Source: Streptomyces sp. NBC_00247
Lineage (GTDB): Bacteria > Actinomycetota > Actinomycetes > Streptomycetales > Streptomycetaceae
Length of the DNA: 64,000 nucleotides
Assembly: GCF_036188265.1 (NCBI RefSeq)
Contig: NZ_CP108093.1
Span: forward strand, 186,001-250,000
Direction: 5' to 3'
The position numbers and the translations under genes are program-made. The notes below the pieces were generated by a model, which worked only from the letters and a program-made list of their open reading frames with translations, ran no database searches and was not told where the DNA came from. Below are positions 28,201-33,301 of this stretch, piece by piece. How positions within the stretch are numbered: the stretch's first letter is position 1; every line of letters begins with the position of its first letter.

Positions 28201-31081
28201 CCTCGCCACCCTCATCGGCGACACCGACATCCACCACGGCAACGGCGACTGGGCCCGGTCACGGGACAGTGCCACGCCCGCCGCGCGTAGTCACACCTGG
28301 ATCGACCCCGTATCCCAACCTCTCGGCCCTCAGGGCGACGACGGCACCGCGCAACAGGAGACCGACACGGTCGCCGCTCGCATGCTCCCGATGCCACGCG
28401 GCCTCCGACAGGACTCCGACGACTCCGACGCGGCCGACTCCGACGAATCCGACTGGGACGCACCCGCCCCGACCCCGGCCGGCCCGTCCGCAGCGCCACG
28501 CTTCACCTGGGTCCAGCCCCCAGTCTCCGCGCCGAGCCCCGTGCGGACGCCGCCCTCGCCCGAGCCCGCACAGGACGACCAAACCGAGCAGAGCACACCG
28601 TTCGACGCTTCGTCCCTGGTGACCTACGTCCTTCCGGACAGCCTCCCCCAGGGACCGTTCAACGCCGAGACCCTGTGGTCGCTGGCACCCCCGATGGAAT
28701 CCTTCGCCGTGGTCACCGACACCAGGCGGGGCCTGACAGTGCCGCTCAAGTACCCCGACGACCGTCCGACAGCCACCTGGAGCGACCCCTGGGACGGCAA
28801 CGACGCCTTCAACGCCGTGATGGAACCCGCCGACAAGTACCTCGACCTCGTCATCGAACGGGCCGAACACACACAGGCGGACGAGCAGGCACCCAGAAGC
28901 GAACGAGACGCCGCAGAACGCCTCTTGAAAACCAACACCTTGCTCAAGGACGACAACTGGCGACCCGAATACCGAGTTGAGTTCCTGCGCGTGCAGATGC
29001 TCCTGGGCGAGCACGGCATGCTCGACCGACTCCCCCGCGAACTCGTGAGCAACCCCGACTGGCAACGGCAGAAAGGCATACAGGACCCCGAGGACACACC
29101 ATGGGCCCTGGTCGAGCCCACCGAGACGACCGGCCCGATCGGCGGCTCACTGCGCGGCACCGGCGGGGTGTCCACCGAGTTCCACACCTGGCTCAACGGA
29201 GCCGGCGGAAGCAGCGGCTGGCTGAACGCCTGGGCCGACGAACAAGCCGGCGGATCGATCAACACCGAACCGCAACGGTTCAAAGTGATGATCAGCCACT
29301 TCCGCCCACCGAAGCCCGGCGGCGCCTACTACATGGCCGGCTTGAACACCAGCCTGCGTCACGACACCTGGGAATGGGACGGCCAGGAATACCCGGTCAC
29401 ACGCTTCGACCCGGAGAACCTGGACGACCACACGACCTACCTACGCAGCATGATCGCCCAACACGTCTTCACCTACGAGGTCCTGACCCGAGTGAAGATG
29501 CCCAACGTCGACCCCACCGAAGGAGTCGTCCAACTCATCCGCCTGGAAAAACGAAGCCTGCTGGAAGACCAGAACAGCGGCCCCATGACCATCGGCGACA
29601 ACGTCCACATGACCCGCGGCCCCGCCGAGTCGTACAGCCTCCTGACACCCTACAAAGACCCCACCGACGAAAGCAGTCACACCCTCGGACCGTTCTGGGT
29701 GACCTCACAAAAAGTACCGCTGCACCACGTGTTCGGCACCTACCTCCAAAGCCGCGCCGACACCACTCCCGACCGCTCACTCCTCCTGGGCGAAGGAGAA
29801 AACGAGTTCCTCGCACTGGGCGAAGGCGCACCCATCACCTACCACGGCACCCACACCCCACCCGTCCTGCCCACCACACCCACCCCACCCCGAACCGTCT
29901 CCGCCCGAGCACCCCAGCCAGGTCAGAAGTCGGGCGGGCAGCGGCAGTCGGCGGCCTCGGGGAGCGGCAGCCAGGGCTCTTCGTCGCGCGGGCGGACCAC
30001 CCTGGACGAGCAGATCCGCACCGCGCAACGCCTCAGTCGCGCGGCCGAGGCGGAGGCCGCCCACATCGGGCGCAACCGTCCGGCCGAGCGCCAGGGCGCC
30101 CGGCCGGACGAGATCCGTGCCCGCGAGGCCCGGCGGACCCTCGAACAGCTGCGGAGGGCCAGGGAGTCGGTCGGTTCCGATCCGGTCGGCACCGAACCGG
30201 CCGCCACCGACCCGGCCAGTAACGAGTCAACCGGGGACGGATCCCAGCAGAACGACCTGGCCAAGGCGGCCCGGGCGCGCAGGTACGCCGCAGAGAAGGC
30301 TCTGGAGGAGGCGGGTCGACGCGCCGACGAACTGCGGGAGTTGCTCGACGCCGCTCGCGAACGCCAGGTCGTCGCGGCCCGCGCGCAGCGGGGGGCCGCC
30401 GAGCGCCTGGCGGGGCTGGCGGCCGACGTGAACAGCCTGCGGGGCGCCGAGCAGGTCGACATGCCCACGGGATCACTCGCGCGTACGCCGTCCCAGTGGC
30501 CTGACCCGGGCTCCAGGCCGAACCTGGCAAGAGAGCTTGGCGGCAACGAGGTTCGGGGCGGGGGCCGCACCGTCACTCTGTCTCCCGAGGAGTCGTTCTC
30601 GGCTTCGCTGCTGCGCGAGTTGAGCCCGGAGTCCGCCCCCGCGCAGGACGGCGGGGGCCGTGACGCCCTCAACCTCTGGTTGTCCGAACGCATTTCGGCC
30701 CTCGAAGCGGAGTCCGGCGCGCCCGTCACCGGACTGCCCTCCGGTGACGACACGGCCGACTTGGACGAGATCACCGCCCTGGATGTCGCACTCGGACCGG
30801 GCCAACTCGCCGAGGCGAGCATGCTGGGCGGCCGGATCACCTTGTCAGCCGCGCAGTTCGACATCGGGCAGCGAATCCGACTGCTCGTCAACCGGGCCGG
30901 CCCCGGGTCCTATCCTGAGACCCTGGCGGCCCTGACAGCGATGGTCTCCGGCCGGAGCGTCGTGATCGTCGACCGGGACGGCACCGAGCGCAGCCAGGGA
31001 ACCGGAACCGGTGAGCCGATCCGAATCGTCTTCGACGGGGTGCGTTACTCGACGCCCCCTCGGCCTGCGCGGGAGACCTGA
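16235..31081 (+). CDS. Giant 4,948-residue T7SS-linked modular protein with metallopeptidase-like and ART-like segments
   Basis: One uninterrupted frame. Residues 1-350 form a helical head with a hydrophobic segment (about 127-143), like the WXG100-like heads of large T7SS substrates. About 355-850 are P/S/T/A/G-rich. HEIGHQLGLRDE lies near residue 976, and HELGHQLGLRDE near 3089 and 3938; each is an HExxHxxGLxDE zinc-metallopeptidase-like motif. Residues about 1060-2960 hold recurring beta-rich units (for example RHTVTLVRPG). After the second and third HExxH units comes an ART-like segment sharing QLIRLE, PFWVTSQ and ENEFLALGEGAPITY, resembling the R, S-T-S and E-x-E motifs of ADP-ribosyltransferases. 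The last ~300 residues are charged helices plus a small terminal domain. No signal peptide. Inference: a T7SS-exported polymorphic-toxin-like protein. Enzyme activities are unproven and no immunity gene was recognised. Confidence 0.75.
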   Translation: MSIIVSPQLNNLLFVLIGEKMLQADEDLAYRSHQPYRRLGKNVRELSDLIEQSVFGVGQALPPQVGRQYVRAMRLFVDDGGTNYLREFARQLDDVGNGRVKISMDIMEAKWSIIAELVRLLIELAIITALSFFTGGASASQTATAKARSRVAILASLDQLLKRTHLLPSLSEAFDEAFQTFVVRLAMMTMAPPGRRPDGFDWKQIVEDGLFGAVTGMFHGAFESLTKNLGKGFRNILDGPDGAQFGKTNTKNITDDITSKIDKPPRSVGDRFVRETGSGANEFLVAGGSEALAEIVVTGVLHGKWEGNLDTFIGAGVSSVVGSALFGAAAKFGGAFGSGFDFGSVNVLPVTGEDGAPADGRNTGRDDDRAPEAVPTTSSTGPTRKGTTDLSTSVNTPLGVDAGLGEGRGEALGEGLDGVGPVGGMGGGGAGTVPTSSSGGTPATSGSGTPRGGGSGRSAPPPGALQGSDESEGVQEDPAASVTDEDASRATDDGADTTAPRTGTNGQGADSGPRSATTRESAFQESAFRGADEETSAGSEGAIPTIGTAGAAPLAASTTGAPANLASNAGAPAHTGSAQGQTPAQGNQASGTGSPQRANKGAPDATDPGSADGSPPESSAESASRPGTSSTATLLPGDGGSGTDAGAGPGTDVVSNAGTDVLSDARSGIAQGPGADPATAPPTTGTEGRDTARSAGPAPEPSRTAQPPVRPGAEKRRPSDGDPDAAPTPVSTRSEGSSPTTGTGENPTPDTVASPTPDTVASPTPTTSAATNPGTEPAPAIPTVTTSAPARPDPATPTATKSAPTVPTVTASVPAEPGPATPVATMSVTERRGWDEARSVVPPVTRSHTWTDPVSTPRTAEGKPTRYTVDSSFDVRRFTHDGEAVVDLTVEIALGGADTVGDTERQALWDRMAAGVRQTFNDPGHRLATGERLHVTVVPAIAGRQPHLAVELTGGGSGSRTSQHTWRTDATAQDLAHEIGHQLGLRDENRDATAPQRPQVDGSLMGTYQRPVAEGSPEEQRGSYAPGGLRPRHLSLLSALVGGPDDTVGSMPAATRSEGADPLAPLAPSPYVRSYGSRRDGNVGLVQVEPLPPRIAEGLHQHVMNLLRIPADQQATHPVVEQLRRELGGEQLVINLPYLLSSMGHRVTVDIGGRRRTVDVRLSLHDPVSSLRQGTRDPSDPAVNVERRGLGTQESGDTESSGTIRTLLVPWSATLPIPAAGPVRGVDFGPSLSLTHNQLSLSTSVTQTVQTTTAQRSNESSHAFSYESNWQARVDTPRMAPVDNWGPGSELGPVTIWFPEHLTAERPAGAEPLPEPADLDDLPLWGVDSVKEPHQLLEMVNGEFHGDLADLSDSSAQALQAFLSEPVLRGTLPMQRAGGIFSPLLLDSRGRAIGMLKLTTKVTPGKPTHQSQDGKINLESHLLNTVKVDGQAKVTNAVGVDLGVGPAFTGSHAKGHPDAAGKVAGSVLGKGGVRWQTSDTLGNGGSATISHSLRSSRSHLLTPASVRHTVTLVRPGGGETARGFGPWDDGMQLRVPARSDAAGKVPEGDELRSLPAELEHLRSIGTTAAPLTVEGPEQLFAHAEVWLRETGFLPASATTTSRTTVLPDEALVQAQLNNLRRFEQARSAVGLRAAVDAMVDGGHALWLEKPTTGGGTRRIRLNLRATRDTTPGPVDPAPDTAPVTETPDTTPAPAAPRPTRHVRTLPGLHLVGLTSFVMSGVEQQSSGYGWTAGFGGSVSGPVGPPGGSGTLGTAADYAYTSQTSHAGNAGSGLGQDQQFVGVNQGGEVFDIPARFSLDLHDGSGTGPTVRFAEHTAATPYAGPDATPTPAGPPPTAVTGSIRVAVPHHRTLPATPEPAPRPRNGQIREVTEEDRKALATTGPDGRPLEGIAKLPDDAVLDVFHGSGALQEAVRQIAAGTHPGRPQPGWATALGTAISGMSPEVVTSAASLVATSAAGQSATDPTTLAAEVRQAALSPGNLTARGHQILKGSYVIEGVTLPGLGADQEYSLEISGVLRNPRLMRSAEQQLESGVSSSDTASQQKSASATHQSGVAVTGTRASAVAKPTDPSAAPPKRPDTFGPSAKYLHTAKSEDSATLSTTTAVNRNPTEKAEIHRIGADALILVTVRGGTRNVVGNTLGLGSGEPVTVAVELPDAVQFLMTDGQLARHQEWFTGVVGLTPPQQVPQDLPLPGRFARTGEPGLAGVLSVTQLDTPRGGPEAERAESGPVAADTTASPPSGVPEGPPPASSTSEDGTASPGTPADPADPVPVERRNRLYDELIALVESEAPGVTRPGHAAYLPGVASRIADYTSPTGLRALPGRGPRGVQRFHFRHLAKGGARLVEVTLNARPRAGAEERRTIRGRKAGSGGIEQYHAHQPAGVSTGTTNTVQHGLTFNPTTRYPQPGNDTRTDRSGPVLSAATTRAHGTKTATTAEDRFWLRTDSVADFDLEYDYEVGVRSELVADWPPNVLGGMVQGWFLPSAGAPEDSSGVTGWISRTLGGRPSRSAVVPARVTLRFTGSEAAEGQEVDPPLPPEVSETPPVLKGDRFVPTGPAPVFEFNAWPELTSALNTVAPGQDRHWRSLDTSTSAESTAVRIGELIQAGEIGLDHPRTAAGLTDSMPGAYPFESAPDTPPSLSVTLHNPRRVTEASDVTLDRLGFSSTVGGSSSNLGVTGGISFQGIYSHDNANQASGGATIPVLARQPRTTGGAAGTSGGRREWLKTGGASAPKDGSHGTRSYEALVDTHVTVRGPEGTRHVTGTATVRVAERDVLGHGITPPRTHPQVYDLASMVRAGADLSVSTAGAAADLRDWRTHPLDSLPDLLASQIDPVDQEAQLWLAVGTDPATGDGNPARPDPRELGRALFAASQTAATAGKPVELVVRYEDGTLGLWNFDSEGRPSGLDPDAMAAWQGFHTEASVLTSAAREEQESRREEFELREALEQQAEVLADALREVDLALAETRPASTGSGPLTRPRMRLDRTPRFTVPSRFDVRRIRHDDETVADLTITVAFNGGNSETAWNKLRQGVEEYYNAPGHRLPNGDLLHITVEPAPPGTTPHLSVGLVGPDTVMDQQNWHHDANPVDYAHELGHQLGLRDEYQDDTAPHRPDIQGSLLGNHHQPSPDALPQAHLRQRHLELLATLIGDTDIHHGNGDWARSRDSATPAARSHTWIDPVSQPLGPENDDTSRPDTDTVAARMLPMPRGLRQDSDDSDAADSDESDWDAPAPTVTTSRHTTVFAPPPAAPTPVYVAPAPAQIDDQSGLGGTQHVQDSRRSASPPAPTALPPDALPTGPFTAATLWSNAPALPDFSVITLGNGKTYPMVYPGDRAISQWADPYEGVDAYDQMLLTSNQYLSLIVQRAEGIVAEANASGAERKAAGRLLETNSLLEADGWLPEYRSEFLRMQMLLGEGDLLDGLPARLASDAGIGPVWALTDPANDAPAAQRPVGGSLRGEDGVSSRFHAWVNDNGGDSDWLADWSLGQSGGSIHSSSQYFKVMVSHFRPPRDSEGYHMSRLDEQSRLVRSDSWQNEHGREFPVTAFTPTYVRSMAAQHAFTYEVLQRVQIPNVDAARGVVQLIRLEERSLLGQYNEPMPPVGGQVQMKRGPAESYSLLEPYKDPTDTDSHMLGPFWVTSQEVPLHRVFGTYLQSRAVPKEEKWSEHTLFLREDENEFLALGEGAPITYHGTNTPPVLPATPTPPRTVSARAPQPGTRTVGQSPPRDTAAASTDEPPSTDEPSSTDEPLSEKEIAARTRLRAAESALEAAGLHADDLQHRIDTAADPQEEASLRAERDRHTAVLSDAVHEVDLALAETRPASTGSGPLTRPRMRLDRTPRFTVPSRFDVRRIRHDDETVADLTITVAFNGGNSETAWNKLRQGVEEYYNAPGHRLPNGDLLHITVEPAPPGTTPHLSVGLVGPDTVMDQQNWHHDANPVDYAHELGHQLGLRDEYQDDTAPHRPDIQGSLLGNHHQPSPDALPQAHLRQRHLELLATLIGDTDIHHGNGDWARSRDSATPAARSHTWIDPVSQPLGPQGDDGTAQQETDTVAARMLPMPRGLRQDSDDSDAADSDESDWDAPAPTPAGPSAAPRFTWVQPPVSAPSPVRTPPSPEPAQDDQTEQSTPFDASSLVTYVLPDSLPQGPFNAETLWSLAPPMESFAVVTDTRRGLTVPLKYPDDRPTATWSDPWDGNDAFNAVMEPADKYLDLVIERAEHTQADEQAPRSERDAAERLLKTNTLLKDDNWRPEYRVEFLRVQMLLGEHGMLDRLPRELVSNPDWQRQKGIQDPEDTPWALVEPTETTGPIGGSLRGTGGVSTEFHTWLNGAGGSSGWLNAWADEQAGGSINTEPQRFKVMISHFRPPKPGGAYYMAGLNTSLRHDTWEWDGQEYPVTRFDPENLDDHTTYLRSMIAQHVFTYEVLTRVKMPNVDPTEGVVQLIRLEKRSLLEDQNSGPMTIGDNVHMTRGPAESYSLLTPYKDPTDESSHTLGPFWVTSQKVPLHHVFGTYLQSRADTTPDRSLLLGEGENEFLALGEGAPITYHGTHTPPVLPTTPTPPRTVSARAPQPGQKSGGQRQSAASGSGSQGSSSRGRTTLDEQIRTAQRLSRAAEAEAAHIGRNRPAERQGARPDEIRAREARRTLEQLRRARESVGSDPVGTEPAATDPASNESTGDGSQQNDLAKAARARRYAAEKALEEAGRRADELRELLDAARERQVVAARAQRGAAERLAGLAADVNSLRGAEQVDMPTGSLARTPSQWPDPGSRPNLARELGGNEVRGGGRTVTLSPEESFSASLLRELSPESAPAQDGGGRDALNLWLSERISALEAESGAPVTGLPSGDDTADLDEITALDVALGPGQLAEASMLGGRITLSAAQFDIGQRIRLLVNRAGPGSYPETLAALTAMVSGRSVVIVDRDGTERSQGTGTGEPIRIVFDGVRYSTPPRPARET
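25108..25773 (+). repeat. Copy 1 of near-identical intragenic duplication (HExxH module)
   Basis: This stretch of about 665 bases recurs 2,547 bases downstream (an exact codon multiple) with only isolated substitutions seen by eye, such as T versus C in CGCCGYATCC near 25,224. It encodes the second HExxH module. A second near-identical block encoding the acidic DSDDSDAADSDESD linker follows after a short divergent insert. Confidence 0.9.
27656..28320 (+). repeat. Copy 2 of near-identical intragenic duplication (HExxH module)
   Basis: This is the partner of the stretch at about 25,108. It matches through the HELGHQLGLRDE motif and the following region. The downstream parts of the two modules (about 26,100-27,360 and 28,620-29,920) are homologous but far more diverged, so only this part has been copied or homogenised recently. 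Confidence 0.9.
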
Positions 31082-31160
31082 GACATGGCCCGCACAACCC
31101 CTCAGCACCACACGGGAACCGATGGAACCCGCCCCACAGCCGCTTCGCCAGGAGGACGTC

Positions 31161-32495
31161 TTGAGCACCGCACCGCACACTGCCGGGTCCCCGCAGGGTT
31201 CCGAAGGCGAGACGGCTGCGGCCGCAGCCGCCCCGGACGGGACCGCGGACACGGGAGCAGCGCCGGCCTCCGGCTCCGCGAAGGGCGCCCCTGAGCCCGG
31301 GGCCGCCGCCGAGCCGGACACCGGCACGTCCACTGCGACGACCTCCTCGTCCGCCACCACCGCGCAAGCCGAAGACGGGTCCACCGCCGCGCAAGCAGAG
31401 GGCGCCTCCGCTGCCACGCAGGCCGACGGCGGGTCCTCCGACACACAGGCCGAAGACGTCTCGGCTGCCGCGCAAGCCGACGGCGGGTCCGCCCCCGCCA
31501 CGGCCGAGGGCGCGTCCGCCGACGCCGCCCCGGAGGGCGACGCCGAGGCGGTCACCCTCACCGCCGGGAACGGCTCCGACGCGGGCGCCGCACGGGCGGG
31601 GCAGCCCGGCCGGCCGCCGCGCACCATCCTGGCCGCCGCCGCGATAGCGGGCGCGCTGCTGGTGTCCGTCCCCTTCCTGATCCACGCGCGGAACGACGAC
31701 AACGACGGCATCAGGACAGCAGGTTCCGGCGATGCCGCGGACACCGTCCTGACGGACCCCTTCGAGGACGCACCGGGGGCCTTCGATTCGGCCGCGCCCG
31801 TGGCGGGCAAGCGCACGTCGGGCTCCCCCGAGGCGAACGCGCCGCGCGGCAACCCGTCGGACCCGAGGAACTCCGCCGCGTCCGGGGGGTCGGGCGGCAG
31901 CGGATCGACGAAGGACGGCCCAGGCTCGGGCGGGACCTCCTCGAACAGCGGCGGCGCGGCGAAGGACGGTACCTCGTCGAACTCGTCCAAGTCCTCTTCG
32001 TCCGACTCGTCCTCGTCGACTTCCGGCGGTGGCGGCACGTCGAAGTCCGGCACCGTCACCACCACGCCGACCAAGACGACCAAGCCGGTTGCGGCGGTCG
32101 CAGCGGTCGCGGCGGGTGTGACGGTCTACAGCCACGCGAGTGGCCGGTGCGTCGACATCGTGGGCGACAAGGGGACGGACGGTGCCCCCCTGGAGATCTA
32201 CGACTGCACGGGGAAGAACTGGCAGAAGTGGGACTTCCGGTCCGACGGGACCGCACGTTCCATGGGGCTGTGCATGGACATCGCGTGGGCGTCGACGAAC
32301 GACGGCGCCCAGATCCAGCTGGCCAAGTGCAACGGCGGCTGGGCCCAGAAGTTCAAGGTCAACGCGTCGCACGACCTCGTCAACACGACGATCGGCAAGT
32401 GCGTCGACGTCAAGGACACCGCGACCGCCAACGGCACCCGGCTACAGCTGTGGACCTGCAACGGCCACCCGAACCAGAAGTGGAGCAAGCGCTGA
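31161..32495 (+). CDS. Membrane-anchored ricin-B-type lectin protein
   Basis: TTG 31161 is chosen because AGGAGG stands 5 bases before it; in-frame ATG 31122 lacks a good ribosome site. The 444-residue product has an Ala/Gln/Asp-rich cytosolic tail (about 1-150), one transmembrane helix (ILAAAAIAGALLVSVPFLI), a long Gly/Ser-rich outer linker, and a C-terminal beta-trefoil of the ricin-B type. The trefoil shows the Q-x-W-like marks NWQKWDF, WAQKFKV and PNQKWSK and several paired cysteines. Ricin-B domains bind sugars, so it may hold the T7SS product or the cell to a glycan. It follows the giant gene after 79 bases and is probably in the same operon. Confidence 0.85.
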   Translation: MSTAPHTAGSPQGSEGETAAAAAAPDGTADTGAAPASGSAKGAPEPGAAAEPDTGTSTATTSSSATTAQAEDGSTAAQAEGASAATQADGGSSDTQAEDVSAAAQADGGSAPATAEGASADAAPEGDAEAVTLTAGNGSDAGAARAGQPGRPPRTILAAAAIAGALLVSVPFLIHARNDDNDGIRTAGSGDAADTVLTDPFEDAPGAFDSAAPVAGKRTSGSPEANAPRGNPSDPRNSAASGGSGGSGSTKDGPGSGGTSSNSGGAAKDGTSSNSSKSSSSDSSSSTSGGGGTSKSGTVTTTPTKTTKPVAAVAAVAAGVTVYSHASGRCVDIVGDKGTDGAPLEIYDCTGKNWQKWDFRSDGTARSMGLCMDIAWASTNDGAQIQLAKCNGGWAQKFKVNASHDLVNTTIGKCVDVKDTATANGTRLQLWTCNGHPNQKWSKR

Positions 32496-32637
32496 CCGCA
32501 CCGTGAGGAGCAGGCGGGTCCTGGACACCGGCGGCGACCAGGGCCACGCACGCGTCGGCGCGGCCCCGGAACGGACCGCCGGACCGCTCGGAAACCCACC
32601 CGGGCCCGCCGCGACCCCGGGAAATGTGTCGAGGGCC

Positions 32638-32721
32638 GTTCCACCCGCCGCGTCGGCACCCTCGTCCAAGCCGTCCACACACTGCTGACCTGCGACCATT
32701 CAGGACGAAAGAGGCTCAGTG
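32638..32721. repeat. 84-bp direct repeat, left copy
   Basis: It is similar at most positions to 39,309-39,391 in the same orientation (shared blocks CGCGTCGGCACC and CGTCCAAGCCGTCCACAC). The right copy lies near transposase debris. Both are probably remnants of one mobile-element family. Confidence 0.7.
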
Positions 32722-32744
32722 CCTCGGGTGTTCACCATCGGGGG

Positions 32745-33059
32745 TCAATGCCCTCCCCCTCTCCGCCCTCGTCCATGTACAGCGGCAGGACCGGGGGCCG
32801 GGCAGACGGCTGCCGGCAGGAGCCGGCGGCGACCGTCCCGCGTCCCTGTCTGCCCGCAGATCCCTCTCAGGCTCCCTCGCGCCTTGAACAGGTGGACCCG
32901 CACCGTCCTGACGGAGATAGCCGGCTTGTCGGCGATCCCCTGCGACGAGAACTCGTCCACGTACGGATCGAGAACGGTGCGCTGACGGGGGTGCGGCTCG
33001 CTCGACGCGGAGTTGACCCGGACCGGGCGAAGCGCCCTCGAAACCCGGTGCTGGACCAA
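32745..33059 (-). pseudogene. Decayed LuxR-type helix-turn-helix fragment
   Basis: The minus strand encodes FSSQGIADKPAISVRTVRVHLF, very close to the C-terminal DNA-binding helix of LuxR-type regulators (IA-x-x-L-x-I-S-x-R-T-V-x-x-H). The sequence on either side is not recognisable and the frame lacks the rest of such a protein. The 800-base gap 32,496-33,301 holds only this fragment and the 84-bp repeat; no intact gene is seen. Confidence 0.45.
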
Positions 33060-33301
33060 TAACGGTCTTCATACGAAAGGCGAGGGGGCCAGATAGAGTA
33101 CTTCACTCCGGAAGCGCCTCGGACCCTGGCAGGAACAAGGGCCTCACCACGTCTCGTTCTTGCCGGTCAAGGCACTTTCTTCTCTTCTGCCCGACTGCCG
33201 CACAGCTGGCCTCGTGAAAGCCCGAGGCTGGTGCGGCAGAGCCGCAGTCCCATCCTCTTCGGGGAGGTTTTACCATACTTCGAACAGGCTTATGCCCAAA
33301 A

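Noticed and set aside
31081..32495. Ricin-B lectin protein as an immunity protein for the giant protein
   Set aside because: It has a membrane anchor and sugar-binding trefoil but nothing that suggests inhibition of a protease or ART; position alone is not enough.
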